Shown here: positions 10,496 through 59,754 of the stretch, piece after piece | Layout of the letters: the number at the start of each line of letters is the position of its first letter | Numbering within the stretch: the stretch's first letter is position 1 | Assembly (NCBI RefSeq): GCF_042242105.1 | Contig: NC_092029.1 | Span: forward strand, 14,246,885-14,310,884 | DNA length: 64,000 nt | DNA from: Pempheris klunzingeri | Lineage: Eukaryota; Chordata; Actinopteri; Acropomatiformes; Pempheridae | Direction: 5' to 3' | Notes under the pieces: generated by a model | What the model saw: the letters and a program-made list of their open reading frames with translations, nothing else | Database searches by the model: none | What the model was told of the DNA's origin: nothing | Translations under genes and position numbers: made by a program

Positions 10496-11438
10496 ATAAA
10501 ATGTTAGTTTATTAATCCATCCTTTTTTTCTAACATTAGGGTTTTATGAATACTCACATATCCATTTATATTTTGGCAAGAAACAGTCTACTTTTTTTTT
10601 TTTTCCTCTGTGGTTTTAGCTTTTTGGTGGTCTCACAAGGATTATCATCCAGAATATGTCATTTATATAATGACCTTATCGTTGGAACAACACATAATGA
10701 ATCACATTTCTGATTCCCTGAAACATAATCAAAGTAGAAATCCCACATGTGACGAAACAAAATGTTATTTTTCTCATTACAGGTGAATGTTGGTGTGTGA
10801 TCCCCTCCCCCCCCCCTCACTGGTGCAGCCACAGAAACAGTCGTGCTCATATCATCCTCTCCGCCGTCTCCGCTGCCAGCACCACACACTGACACCACTC
10901 ACAGCACCAAGAGAGCGAGCGCCCGGGCCGGTCTGTCAGTCTGCCTCTGCAAAGGTCACTCCCACAAAGAGCTGGAGGAGTTTGGACATCAGCCAGGAAC
11001 AGTCGAGAGAGGAGGAGGATGAGGAGGATGATGAGGAGGAGGAGGAGGGGGGGGATGGGGGGGGTCAGAGTGGAAAACTGACAGCTAAAAACAACAGAGA
11101 CAATCAGGTGCCTGAGGCCGCTCTGACGTCAGCTGCCCCCGTTAAAGGCCAGGAGTTGAGAGGGAGCGACGGGGAGGATAGACACACGCATCCCACCGCG
11201 GCCTCCTCACCTCTGGTGGGGGGACGGCGGAGCTGTGATGGGGGTGTACAGGAGGCTTATGGCGCCCAGGTCACTCTGGAGTCCTCTGCTGCAGTCTCAG
11301 TCTTCTCAAGACGACATAACACACATTAGGGTGACAAACACTTTTTAATCACTCTCACCTTTCTTTTCTTTGGCCTTTCAGACATCCACAGTCATCTGCT
11401 TTAATGAATGACAATGACGGACAGCTAAAATAATAGGA

Positions 11439-12025
11439 GCATTAAAGGAACAGTTCAACATTTTGGGGAATACTCTTATTTGCTCTTTTAGCAAGAGTTA
11501 GATGAGATGGTTGTTACCACTCTCTGGTAAATATAAAGCTACAGCCGCAATGGTTAGCTTAGCTTAGCATAAAGACTGGAAACAGTTGGAAACGGCTAGC
11601 CTGGCTCCGTCCAAAGGCAACTAAATCCACCCCCCAGCGCCTCTAAAACTCACTAATGTACATTTCATATGATTAATCTGTACACAAACAAAGCGTCAGG
11701 ATGACAAGTCACAGTTTTAGGGGGTCGTGTGTCGGCCCTGGACCAGAAACTTCCTGGAGTCTCTGCCGGTTGCCAAGCAACTGCTCCCAGCCAAAAAATA
11801 GCCTTGCAGACTTCTCCCCTTCAAACGCTGAATTGTTGATTTTGTATAGATGAAACAACCTGGATATGATGTACTGATGAATTGAGCGATGAAGAGGAGC
11901 CCGTGGGTACATTTTGTTGCCTTTGGACTGAACCATGAAAACAGTTTCCCCCCCTTTTTTCATTTCCCTCTGCTGAGCCAAAGCTGGTGGCTCCGGCTAC
12001 ACACAGATATGACAGTGGTATCGTT
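11439..12025. mobile_element. MITE-like fold-back element (family 1)
   Basis: Begins with TTAAAGGAACAGTTCAACA, a terminal sequence I recognise from abundant spiny-rayed fish elements. Internal blocks are TTAGCTTAGCTTAGCATAAA and a central part with CTTCCTGGAGTCTC. The arms are inverted: GGCTCCGTCCAAAGGCAAC (about 11609-11627) is the reverse complement, with few changes, of GTTGCCTTTGGACTGAACC (about 11918-11936), and the right arm continues to ATGACAGTGGTATCG near 12023. The outer right terminus is too degraded to place. Non-coding. Confidence 0.65.
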
Positions 12026-12588
12026 TGTAAGAGGAAGGCTGTGTTAACGCCTCTCTTAAAAGCTACATAGCCTCTGTTTAATAGACGCCATTAGGCTAAT
12101 AACACACAAACTACATTCTAGGATTAGGGTTATTTTTTTCTGATCACCTTCTAATCCTGCTTGATCACTCAGATACTATTTATTTCACAAGATTTGTGAC
12201 TAATATACACAGAGTGGGACATGTTACAGCAGAAAAATCTACTTTCATGGACAATCAAATGTAGTTGAGCACTTTCTCGTCACTTATCGGCTGACAAGTT
12301 ACAGTAGACCTGCAATAAGCAAATATCGGGCTCTAAAACTTGGCAGAGCACTGAAACCAAGTTTTCAGACTCCTTTAAGGACCAGATATATTTTCACACC
12401 CAAGAGTTGTGAAATGGAGTTGCAGGCATCGCCTGGACAGGCCCGCTGTGACGGGGAACATGTGAGCATATTTTGACAAGTAAGATCATGCCAGGAATTT
12501 TGCTTCCCACCCTTTTGTAACGGAGGCGTCTTCCCTGAACGACGGAAACAGAGGTGGAAATAAAAGGAAACAATAATACGTGCACACA

Positions 12589-12867
12589 TTAAAGGAACAG
12601 TTCACCCAAATCACATGGACAGAAGTTCCCCCAGTGGTATCTCACCAAGCAGATAGTTTTGACCAGCAGAAGTTTATCCTGAGTGAACTTTCTCACATGT
12701 AATTCTTCACTGCTTTGAGCATCATAAATGAATTTCTGCTCACCTGCGTTGTGTTGGGTGGAGATCTAGTAGTCAGGATGTATTAAACTGAAACTGCCTG
12801 CATGGCTGGATGCCACTAAGCGGTAAAGAGACGATGCATTTTTTGTAATTTGGCGATGACCCTTTAA
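12589..12867. mobile_element. MITE, apparently full length, 279 bp (family 2)
   Basis: Left end TTAAAGGAACAGTTCACCCA and right end TGGCGATGACCCTTTAA form an imperfect terminal inverted repeat. The inside carries CCCCCAGTGGTATCT and TGCCACTAAGCGGTAAAGAG, blocks I recognise from other fish. It shares its terminal sequence with the family 1 element 1.1 kb to the left but not its interior, so both probably used the same transposase. TTAA at both extremes suggests a TTAA target duplication (inference). Confidence 0.65.
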
Positions 12868-13947
12868 ATCGATATGGAAGCCCATTTCTGCCAAGGTGAT
12901 CCTGAAAGTCATTATAATGAGAAACATCCTCAAAATGAAGTTTGTCATTCTAATGACACACAGGACCCCCCCTCCCCCCCTCCCCCCATCACACTGGTGG
13001 AAATGTGCCTCCATAAATCCACTTTCCTGCTGTTGATGTTAGATGTTCACTTCATCTCTTTACATCAAAATTCACGTGTTTGTCACGACAGCAGCAGCGA
13101 GCGTCCGACCAGCCGTCCCCGTCATCGTGCTCTCCTGTGACAGCAGGAGGGGCCGGAGGGACCCTGTGACGCCCGTGGCTGCTGCAGTGACATTCAGCCC
13201 GACCCTCCTTTTCGCAGCTGGGTGCTTTAGTGCTTGCTGACTCAAGGGACGCCGCTGCCACCGCAGCATTCATGAGGGAGCAGGCATCAAAGCGTGACAG
13301 CGAGGACCTTAGGGAGCAGCGCCCGTGAAATAGTTCATCGCAGGTGTCTGAGGAGGAACACGGGTGCTGCTGCAGAGGGCACAGCAGCTCCTCTGGAGAC
13401 TAATTTGTCTGTGATGTGGGTGAGCCTGGGAAGAGACTTTGAGCTGCACTGAAGAGGAGGAGGAAGATTCTCCATGGAGGGTGATGCTGCTCCTTCTCCA
13501 TCTGGACGCCACGCTGAGCCGCAGCCACCCAGGCTCCTGACTGTCAGCCCTTTGGTATGCTGGTGAAGCTTCGTGCATGTTTAATCCCATTTTCCAGCTC
13601 ACTTCCCGCTGTTTTCACCCTCAGTTCCCATTGGTTGGCCCGAAGCGTGTGGCCCTCCTGCAGACCCGGCCCTCCACTCACCACCCCAGCTGCCACAGAA
13701 ACGTAGTCGATGGCACGCCACCACAGCCCTTGGGTTTCATTTATCCTGTGAATCCAGCTATTTTAAGGCACACTGGAGAGTCAGGGAAGGTGACATTTAT
13801 GAATTCTTTCACAGCAGCTGATTCGTAGTGGTTTATATGAGGAGCATAACGTGACCAGACTGTCTTTCAAACTGCAAGTGAGCGATGATCAGACCTGGAG
13901 GAAGGGCTGCCAGTGTGTCAACGCTGGACTGTGAAGTATTGAACCTG

Positions 13948-14072
13948 AAGAAATAGTTTAACATCTCGCAAGATTCGCTCATTCTCCTTCTGTTAGAGAG
14001 CTAGAGGAGAAGATGGATACCCCACTAATGTCTGAGGCATAAATATGAAGCTACAGCAGGAAAACAGCTGGC
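13948..14072 (+). mobile_element. Fragment of the family 1 MITE
   Basis: Left-arm fragment: GAAATAGTTTAACATCTCG, GAGAAGATGGATACC and AAATATGAAGCTACAGCAGG align with the start of the element at 11439. Confidence 0.5.
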
Positions 14073-14104
14073 ATATTTACTGTACGGACATGCAAGCTGA
14101 TGTC

Positions 14105-14610
14105 TTTTCAGTAGTTTTGATGTATTTGTACTTGACGCTACCTTGTACTCATACTCCACAATTCAGAGGCAAATATACATTTTACATCACCACATTTTTC
14201 TGACATCTGTAGTTATGACTTTGCCAATATGCCAAAATGTTTGATGAGCATATAACACAAGACACATTGATCAGTGACAGAATCTGCCTCTCATCATTCC
14301 AGTCTGGATTTGAGTCCTTAAAGTTTTATTTTCCTGCATAACTGAATTATGAAATGTTATTACACTGAAAAAAGATTTTTAGCTCTGAGTTAATGATGGA
14401 AAAAAACACTGCTCACATTAAAGCATCAGTGACAATAATGCTATAATATACTGTAAATATCACTATGAAAGAAACAAGTACTTTACTTCAAGCACATTTC
14501 GCTGATAATATTGTACTTTTAGCTTGTGGAATAAGTACAGCATGACTTTGACTGCAGGCCTGTTACTACTTCTACATTGAGGTATTACTGCTTTTCCTGA
14601 AGTAAAGGAT
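14105..14610 (+). repeat. Probable diverged dispersed repeat
   Basis: Contains TTGTACTTTTAGCTTGTGGA, CTGCAGGCCTGTTACTACTT and CTGAAGTAAAGGATCT, which resemble a common fish repeat built around 'gtacttttacttaagtaaaggatct'. A related short piece occurs at 26388-26460 in lpgat1 intron 5. Boundaries are approximate. Confidence 0.35.
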
Positions 14611-15433
14611 CTCCAGACAGGAGAGAACGATCATCAGCCAGAGTAAAGACATCCAAGCCGTCCAGTGGCGAGACATCAGCCCACCGTCACGGCTGAAATC
14701 AGAGCTCTGTAATATAAACCAGCGACTTTCAACAGCCAGTGACTGACACCACAGTTAAACAACGGGCACAGACCTGAGCAAACACAGGCTCTGGTTACCT
14801 GGAGACCAGACCAGCCGGTAACTTGGCAGAGAGAAAATGCAAAAGACGACATTTACACTGGCAGACGAGAGGGAGGGAACATCCATTAGAACTGTTTAAA
14901 ACCAGTGGGAAATGATGCTTTTCCCTGAGTAACTTCAATATTTGCCTCTTAATTGTGGTGAAGTAGAAGTAAAGTGGCAAGAAGTGGTAGTCATGAGTAA
15001 ATGTACACATCTAAAGCTCAGTTAACATGTTAAATCTTTATATCTGCGTGATTATTATTTATTTATTAGGGGGATTGTGTACTGAACTATTCCTTAGTAC
15101 ATAACCTGCTGAGATGTGGAGCCCCAAAAGTGACAAAAATTGTGACAAAAACATGTATTATATAACTAAATACATCAATAAATATTAGTTCATTATTGAA
15201 ATGGAGTAAAAAAAATCAAAGACGCTTTTTGTGTTTCCTTTACCATGAATTAAAACTCTATTATTTATATTTCACCATTTCATCTCGTTAATTTCCTCAT
15301 TCATCTAGTTCCTATTTTCTCAGAGCAATATTTGCTTTTCCTCACATTTTCAATTTTCCTGAGGCGAGCCGTTCCAGTTTCTACTCTTTATGCTTTAAGC
15401 GTCGTACTAGTGGACAGATGTGAAGTGAATAAG

Positions 15434-15470
15434 CATAGTTCCCAGAATGTTGAACTAACCCTTTAAGACT
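15434..15470 (-). mobile_element. Terminal fragment of a family 1 MITE
   Basis: CCCAGAATGTTGAACTAACC followed by CTTTAA is the reverse complement of the family 1 left terminus. Only about 35 bp are recognisable. Confidence 0.4.
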
Positions 15471-15586
15471 GGTTTAATTCCATAAATGTCCTCTTATGTC
15501 AACATTCACTGTGATGCAGCGCTATGCGTGTTTGGCATAAAACACGTTAAAAGATGAGCGTTACACTGTTAGGATCTTTATGATGT

Positions 15587-15767
15587 TTTATTCCAGCACA
15601 AGTCTTTTGTGTTGTAAAATGGCTGTGTAGCTAGGAATTAAAGGAGAAGTACAAAATGGAAAATTACAGACAGTTCTAGTATAATTTGTTTAAATCCCTA
15701 GTGTTTATTTCCTAAAACCACATCTAGGAAAACATCATTTCCCTGCCTTCTTTGGAAACATGGTCAG

Positions 15768-15798
<31 letters not shown>

Positions 15799-18400
15799 GA
15801 AAAAGGTGGGAAAAACAAACAAACAAACAAAAAAGAAAAAAAAAAAAGATGAAGCTTCATTTCAAGTCACTCTCACAATGGAGGGGAATCTGAAAGGGCC
15901 GCTGGATGAATCACATTTACAGCCTGATTTTAAAATGTTTTAACTACCCAGGCAGGTAGCCCTTATTTTTTTTTGCATTTCACACAGTTTCCACCCACAG
16001 CGGCACACAGGGAGGGCAGCAAACTACTAAAACGCACCTTTTATGCATTAGTTTATGACAATGATAATAGCTGCTTCTCTATAATTTTCCTAATTAAAGC
16101 AGGCGTAGCAAATTACATATCATTGACTTCAAAACCACAACACAAGTACATTCTAGGGAGAGCAGCTGCGTCAGTGCAGGGCCCTGGCAGAATCTCCCTC
16201 GTCAGTGAAGAGTGATCTTGTCCTCACGGGCCAAGTTTTAGCTCGACGCCGAGAAACCATCATTATAACGAACACCCCAAAACGGTCGTACAGAGGGAGC
16301 GCGAGGAAACGGCATTATTTTGGATTGTGGACTACAAGGACCTCAGGTAAGGCTTGATAGTCGAGGTTTTCCACCAAATCCTGATCGCTTAAAAATGTAC
16401 AATGGTACAAGTCAGAAAGTGGACCCGGGTGTCGCTGTGTAAATGTTGCGTCAGCCAGCACACGGACGTACAGTAGCTCTAGTGTCCTGAAGCACAACAA
16501 CTTCCTGGTCAGGAACTCAGGAAGAAAAAAAAAACAACATATAAATAAATAAAAATTTAAAACACAGGGTAACACTGAGAAGTGAGGGGAAAATCCTTGC
16601 TTTCGTCATCATTTTTAAAAACATTCATGAAATTTTAAACGAAAATTCTCTGAAATTATCACGCACCAAAAAAGAGAGAAACGTCGCAGTCATTTCCAAC
16701 GATGAAAACTCTTCCTCAGCTTTATGTACAAGATTTAAACATACTATGACATGAGGACAACAGTTCGTGTAATTTAAAATGAAATCAAATTTGACCACTC
16801 GAGATTGCCGCCACACTCTGACATCACAGAGCAACACGACATGAATCATATATATCAAAAAATGGGCGAGGGTGGGGGTGGGGGGGGGGACAACCACACA
16901 CACTCACTTAGGCAGGTTATGCTGTAAATTTACAGTAATGACACCTATAGTTCTGTAAGCCAAAATCTCTATTTTAGAATGCTGAACATTAGGGTAGCTT
17001 TCTATAAAAATCTGTTTTTTTTTTCTCCATGTCTTTTTCCCACCCCGACGACACTAAGCATATGGCTTGAATATTTGTAAAACTATGTAGTCCAATGGGG
17101 GAAGAAGAGTCTCTGCCTTCTCAGTCTGGCTGGCTGAGATGATCCTTCGAGACAGACGTCTACTCTGCTGCGTGTAGCTGCACATGGCTACGTGTGCACA
17201 CGTGTATTTGTTTGTGCAAGTGTGTGTGTATGTGTGTGTGTGTTTGTTTGAGAGCAGAGGATGAAAAGGGGAATCCACAAAGAGGGAGTTACTTTTTAGT
17301 GATCAGCCTGCGATTCGTGCCCTGCGTGCCTCCTGTTTTTTTCTTCCTTCTTTTTTCATTTTTTATTTTTTTTTAATCTGCACTACAGCACTGTCTCCTC
17401 TTCTTCCCTTCAACGTTTGACACAGAAACGATTCCTTAATTGAGCACTGTATCGTGGTCGCCATCCCTTTAGGCTTTCAGCAGGGCCGCCAGTGTAAACA
17501 TGATCCCCCTTTCTCAGTGAGCTCAGAATACTGCCTCGAACAGACAGGCGGAAACAGGAAGAAGAGAAAAAAAACAAAAAAAGTCAACAGAAAGACATCA
17601 ACAACAAATACAATGACCGTTGTTGTGGAGATTCGTGGGTTAGGGGAAGAACACAAATAAAATTAAAACATTGACGGCTACCACTCAGGAATATTTCCTG
17701 GGACAGGGAGCAGTTAGGGCAGTATGGATCCTTAGTGCAATGAAGGCCAGAGGAGCGGCCGGCAGCGCGGCCTCAACGTTCATACAGCCGCTCGCTCTGG
17801 AAAGGTGTGGCCAGCCGGCAAGTCAGCGGGCTGAAACAGAGGTCCAGTGGGCTTCATCAACTCTCGCCAGGAAGAAGAATAAGGGCAGATATTATGCTTC
17901 TAGTCACATATATTCACTCACACGCGCGTCCACGCACACTTTAGACTCTGTAAAACTACTACGGCTAAAGCCTAGGAGAGGAAGAGAGAGAGTCTGGTCC
18001 AGAGTGTCCTCTGGAGGAGTCCTGAGCCTCATTTCGTTAACTTTGAATAAAAAGTTATGTACGTGTCAGCGTCTACGTGTATGAGGACGTGTAAACATCA
18101 AAATGTGAGTCGTGACGAGTGCGAGAGATTATTCTGCTAGGCCGTTGGAGCGAGTGTGTGGTGTTAGGGTTGTGTGTAAGTTAACTATGCCGGTGACTGA
18201 TTTCATCTTGTATGGGTATTTGTAATCTCTGTGTGTGTGTGCGTACTTGTCTTCCTATGCTTTGTTTGCCTGTTAAGTCTCTCCACTGTTGTAAATGTAC
18301 ATTCATCCATCGTAGGGGCGAGTATGACGCTGGGCCACACACCAACTGATCCTGAGGCTTTTCCAGTGGTCCGATAAAGACTCTCGCCTCATCAGCGCAC
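15587..18400 (-). other. lpgat1: Probable lpgat1 3' UTR
   Basis: Unique sequence following the lpgat1 stop codon at 18401. AATAAA hexamers on the gene strand occur at 17367-17362 and 15592-15587 (plus-strand TTTATT). The human gene has a long 3' UTR, so the distal signal, giving about 2.8 kb, is plausible. The region contains an A29 tract (15768-15796) and short TG arrays near 17218-17244 and 18228-18244. Extent is inferred. Confidence 0.4.
15768..15796 (+). repeat. Poly(A) tract, 29 bp, followed by A-rich (AAAC)n
   Basis: Homopolymer run on the plus strand continuing into AAAC and A-rich sequence to about 15847. It creates a spurious lysine-rich open frame. Confidence 0.9.
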
Positions 18401-56694
<38,294 letters not shown>

Positions 56695-57399
56695 CCTGAT
56701 ACACACCGTCTGAAACAGAGACACAGCAGCAGTTAGCATCTCGGCTTGGCTTGGTCATGCGTGTACACAACATTATCCTCAATATCAACTAACTGATGTG
56801 CTCTAAACAGGACACAAACCCACCAAACATCCCAATGTTAAAACCCTGACTGTGGAGGCACAGAGGAGAGAGTCTGCAGCTACCCGGTGGAGGGTGAGGC
56901 TGTTTCACGGCATGTAAATGTGACACTACACTCGTGGTGGACGCTATCTTCTGATTATTATCATTATCCAAGAGGATTTGCTCTGAACTCTGGCTATTTG
57001 TTCTTCGTGACTTCCTGCTAGCTAGCTGCCCGTCCTGTACAGTAACGTAATGTAAGCAGAGACAGGACCATAAAAGGACCAGTCGCACGGGACGTGGTCG
57101 GGCACTTCCAAGACATGCTAGCTAGCGGTGGGCTGAGTTAGCGTGACGGGAGCAGATGTTAAGAAATGTGTCGGCTGTGACGACCCACGGGGCTGAAACA
57201 CCACTGTGAAACACACTCACACAAATAGCAGAGGTGGATAATAAGCTTGAGCGCCCCGGTATTTAATGAAACAACACCAAACGTTCACTCGGACGCTGAG
57301 TGTTTGGGGGCAGCTGCTGCAAAGCGGAATATCCGTGAGGCTCCTCCAGGACGTAGCCCGAGCCTGTAATTTAGTTCAAGTCTGGAAGCGCCAGCTCGG

Positions 57400-58020
57400 T
57401 TTACTCACCCACTTAATGTCGCTGAAGCATCCAAGGACGGTCAGAGATGAGGCTAATTTGTTGGAGCAAGATAAATTGTGTCACGTGTGGCTAACCTAAA
57501 CGGTTAAGTTAGCATTTTTTATTTTTGGCTAGTTGACATGGCCAGCCTGAGCCAAATCTGAGGACAGCGGTGGGAACAGCGTTAGAAGAAAGCCCGTGCG
57601 ATAAAAGTGCAATTGCACCCATCTAGCTAACGTTATCCAGGGCTGCTCGGGCTCAGCGGGTCCCGGCGGGCACCGTTAGCTCGCTAGCTAGCTAGCAAGC
57701 AACTCCACTTGAGCGACGCTGGCTCCATCTCAGTCGGAGACGCCGGGATAAATCCACCGATGCATCATCATCATCGTCAAGTTAGCTAGCTACTGAGCTC
57801 CCATTAGCGAGTGTGGACGGGAGGCGGTTCGGGGCCGAGCCGAGCCGGGCCTGGGAGCAGCGCTGCTAAGTTGGACTAAACGATACACAAACTATAAAGG
57901 ACACATGCACAGCCGACCGCGAGCAACGGCGATTTTTCTTCTCAGGGCAGGCAGGACCCGTTATCTTTCTCCAGACTCTCACAGCGTCCATGTACACAAA
58001 GATCCAGAGAGTGGGCCCGG
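57400..58020 (-). promoter_or_regulatory. lpgat1: lpgat1 promoter and 5' untranslated exon region
   Basis: CpG- and GC-rich stretch upstream of the first coding exon, whose acceptor at 56710 shows that at least one further 5' exon exists. A good donor on the gene strand (AAGTGG|GTGAGT, exon end at 57409) is a candidate end of that non-coding exon. The densest CpG region is 57790-58020. It also contains GCTAGCTAGCTAGC (57683-57696) and the perfect palindrome GTGCAATTGCAC (57607-57618). The transcription start is inferred only. Confidence 0.5.
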
Positions 58021-59649
58021 AAGTGAGCCCGCTTCACCTTCAGAATAAAAGCTGCATTTGTAGGTAGTCTCTTCAGATGGGAAATTTAAAAAAACGTTTT
58101 TAATTAGAAATAACCCCTTGTATTATGTGTGTTTTATATTTATTTTTATAGGTACATTAAGCAAATAAAACGTTGTGAGGAGATGTAGTTTGATTTACTT
58201 ACTTATAAAATAAAAGGAAAAGAAACTTTGCTTTCAAATGCTGAATTTCTTGAAAATATATATTAAGTAACTTAAAAAAGTATGTGCTTACACAAGCACA
58301 GAGGCAGAAATATGCAGACTTTGACCCACACAACACACATTTGGTTGGAATATCTACAAATGACCATAATGCTGATAATGAAGGCCCTACTTTGGTTGAT
58401 GTTGTACATCAGTAGTGCAAATTGCCCATACAACTTGCAAGTAATAAAATGACATTAATTAAATCTGATACACTGTATACCTGGTGCTCCTAGGGCAGAG
58501 ACAAGTGCCTATTATGCACTCTTGAAAATCCAGGATTGGAAAATACATCATTGTAAACTTATATATTATTTCACGAACTGGAGAAGGGGAATAAACAATA
58601 TGTGTGTTTACAAGAATAAAGCATGTGCTGTTCTGAAGACAGTCTCCTATTACCAAACGAAGTCATCCTTTGAATCTGCTTCTTTCATTTTAGCCCATTT
58701 TAAGATATTTTATGTGCTACACGTAGCTTTTATCTTGAAATCCACGTGCGGAAGTATGCTTGTTATTCCTCGTGACTTGACGCTCCAGTGTTCACCTGAC
58801 GCCAGCTCTAACCGTGAAGTGCGCAGACTCACTGATGCCCAGTACCGATTATTTCAGTGTCTACGAACAAGAAACTGATTTTGTGAGCAGATTTTATGAC
58901 TTCATCTTAAATCATCTGGACTCGGCAGCAGGTTACTGTCAGATTACATCATCAGTGTGTGTGCGAGAGTTCATCGTGAAAAAAAAAAATCAATGCATTT
59001 GATTCAATTTTAACCAGAGACACGGTGGGCTATTTGGACAGAGTTTGCATTATTATTTGTATTGTTAAAGCATGTTATTATTTGAAGTAGTTCGGAGCTG
59101 AGGAGTCATAAATGTGGGGGACATGAAAAGCATAAGATTGTGGTTTGGTTAGGTGATAATTAATGTTATTCTGGGGGATTACACACGTAAAACATAAAAC
59201 GTGTTCGAAAAAGTCTAAATTTAACACTGTGATCCAGACGAGTGGAATCGACATGACAGATTTGAGTCCTCGCCACACAATGATGTCCAGTTAATGACTA
59301 TGGTGCGCCCCCTCATGGCCCTGTATGCTATTACACTCTAGGCGACACAGTAAATCCAAGGACATTTAACGCCAAATCGTCCTGAGTTTACAGTATGCAT
59401 GAAATACTTTTGGATTAAGAATATGGTCAGGGAATTAAAAGCAATTTTGCTTTTTCTGGTGGGCGACCTTAATTCTTAAAATCTTCACCATCAGATTATA
59501 CTGAAGGTCAATACTGAGTGAACTTTGGATTTACGCTGAAGTGACTGCATTATGTCCTTTACACTTATTATACACATTATTATTATCATTTACACATTAT
59601 TTTGGAAGGATTGCACTGGGTGTAAAGCAGTAAAAATTAAATCTGGCTT
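58020..59649. other. Intergenic region between lpgat1 promoter and ints7 3' end
   Basis: 1.6 kb of AT-rich unique sequence. No gene, repeat or regulatory motif that I can support. Confidence 0.7.
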
Positions 59650-59655
59650 TTTAAT
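59650..59655 (-). terminator. ints7: Candidate poly(A) signal of ints7
   Basis: ATTAAA on the gene strand (plus-strand TTTAAT) lies 100 bases past the ints7 stop codon. It is the nearest acceptable hexamer; the stop is at 59755-59757. Confidence 0.45.
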
Positions 59656-59754
59656 CATTGAAAAAATATGTACATATTTAGTTTCTACAAGACAAAACAG
59701 GTCAAAGTACACAAACTAAAACAGATTTTGACTCTAAAGCACAGAGGACAATCA

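Larger units (their letters stand above)
9100..15586. other. Intergenic region between nek2 promoter and lpgat1 3' UTR
   Basis: About 6.5 kb with no gene I can support. It holds several dispersed repeats (listed separately), a C-rich run near 10805-10818, a GAG/GGA-rich low-complexity stretch at about 11010-11070 and a moderately GC-rich segment at 13080-13760. An open frame of 180 codons on the plus strand (10787-11329) spans the GAG-rich stretch; it has no recognisable domain and is discussed under findings. Confidence 0.6.

Noticed and set aside
15752..15943. Lysine-rich open frame
   Set aside because: Produced by the A29 tract and neighbouring A-rich sequence in the probable lpgat1 3' UTR.
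56737..56739. In-frame ATG upstream of the chosen lpgat1 start
   Set aside because: A good 3' splice site (TGTTTCAG at 56710) lies between it and the conserved N-terminus, so it is intronic.
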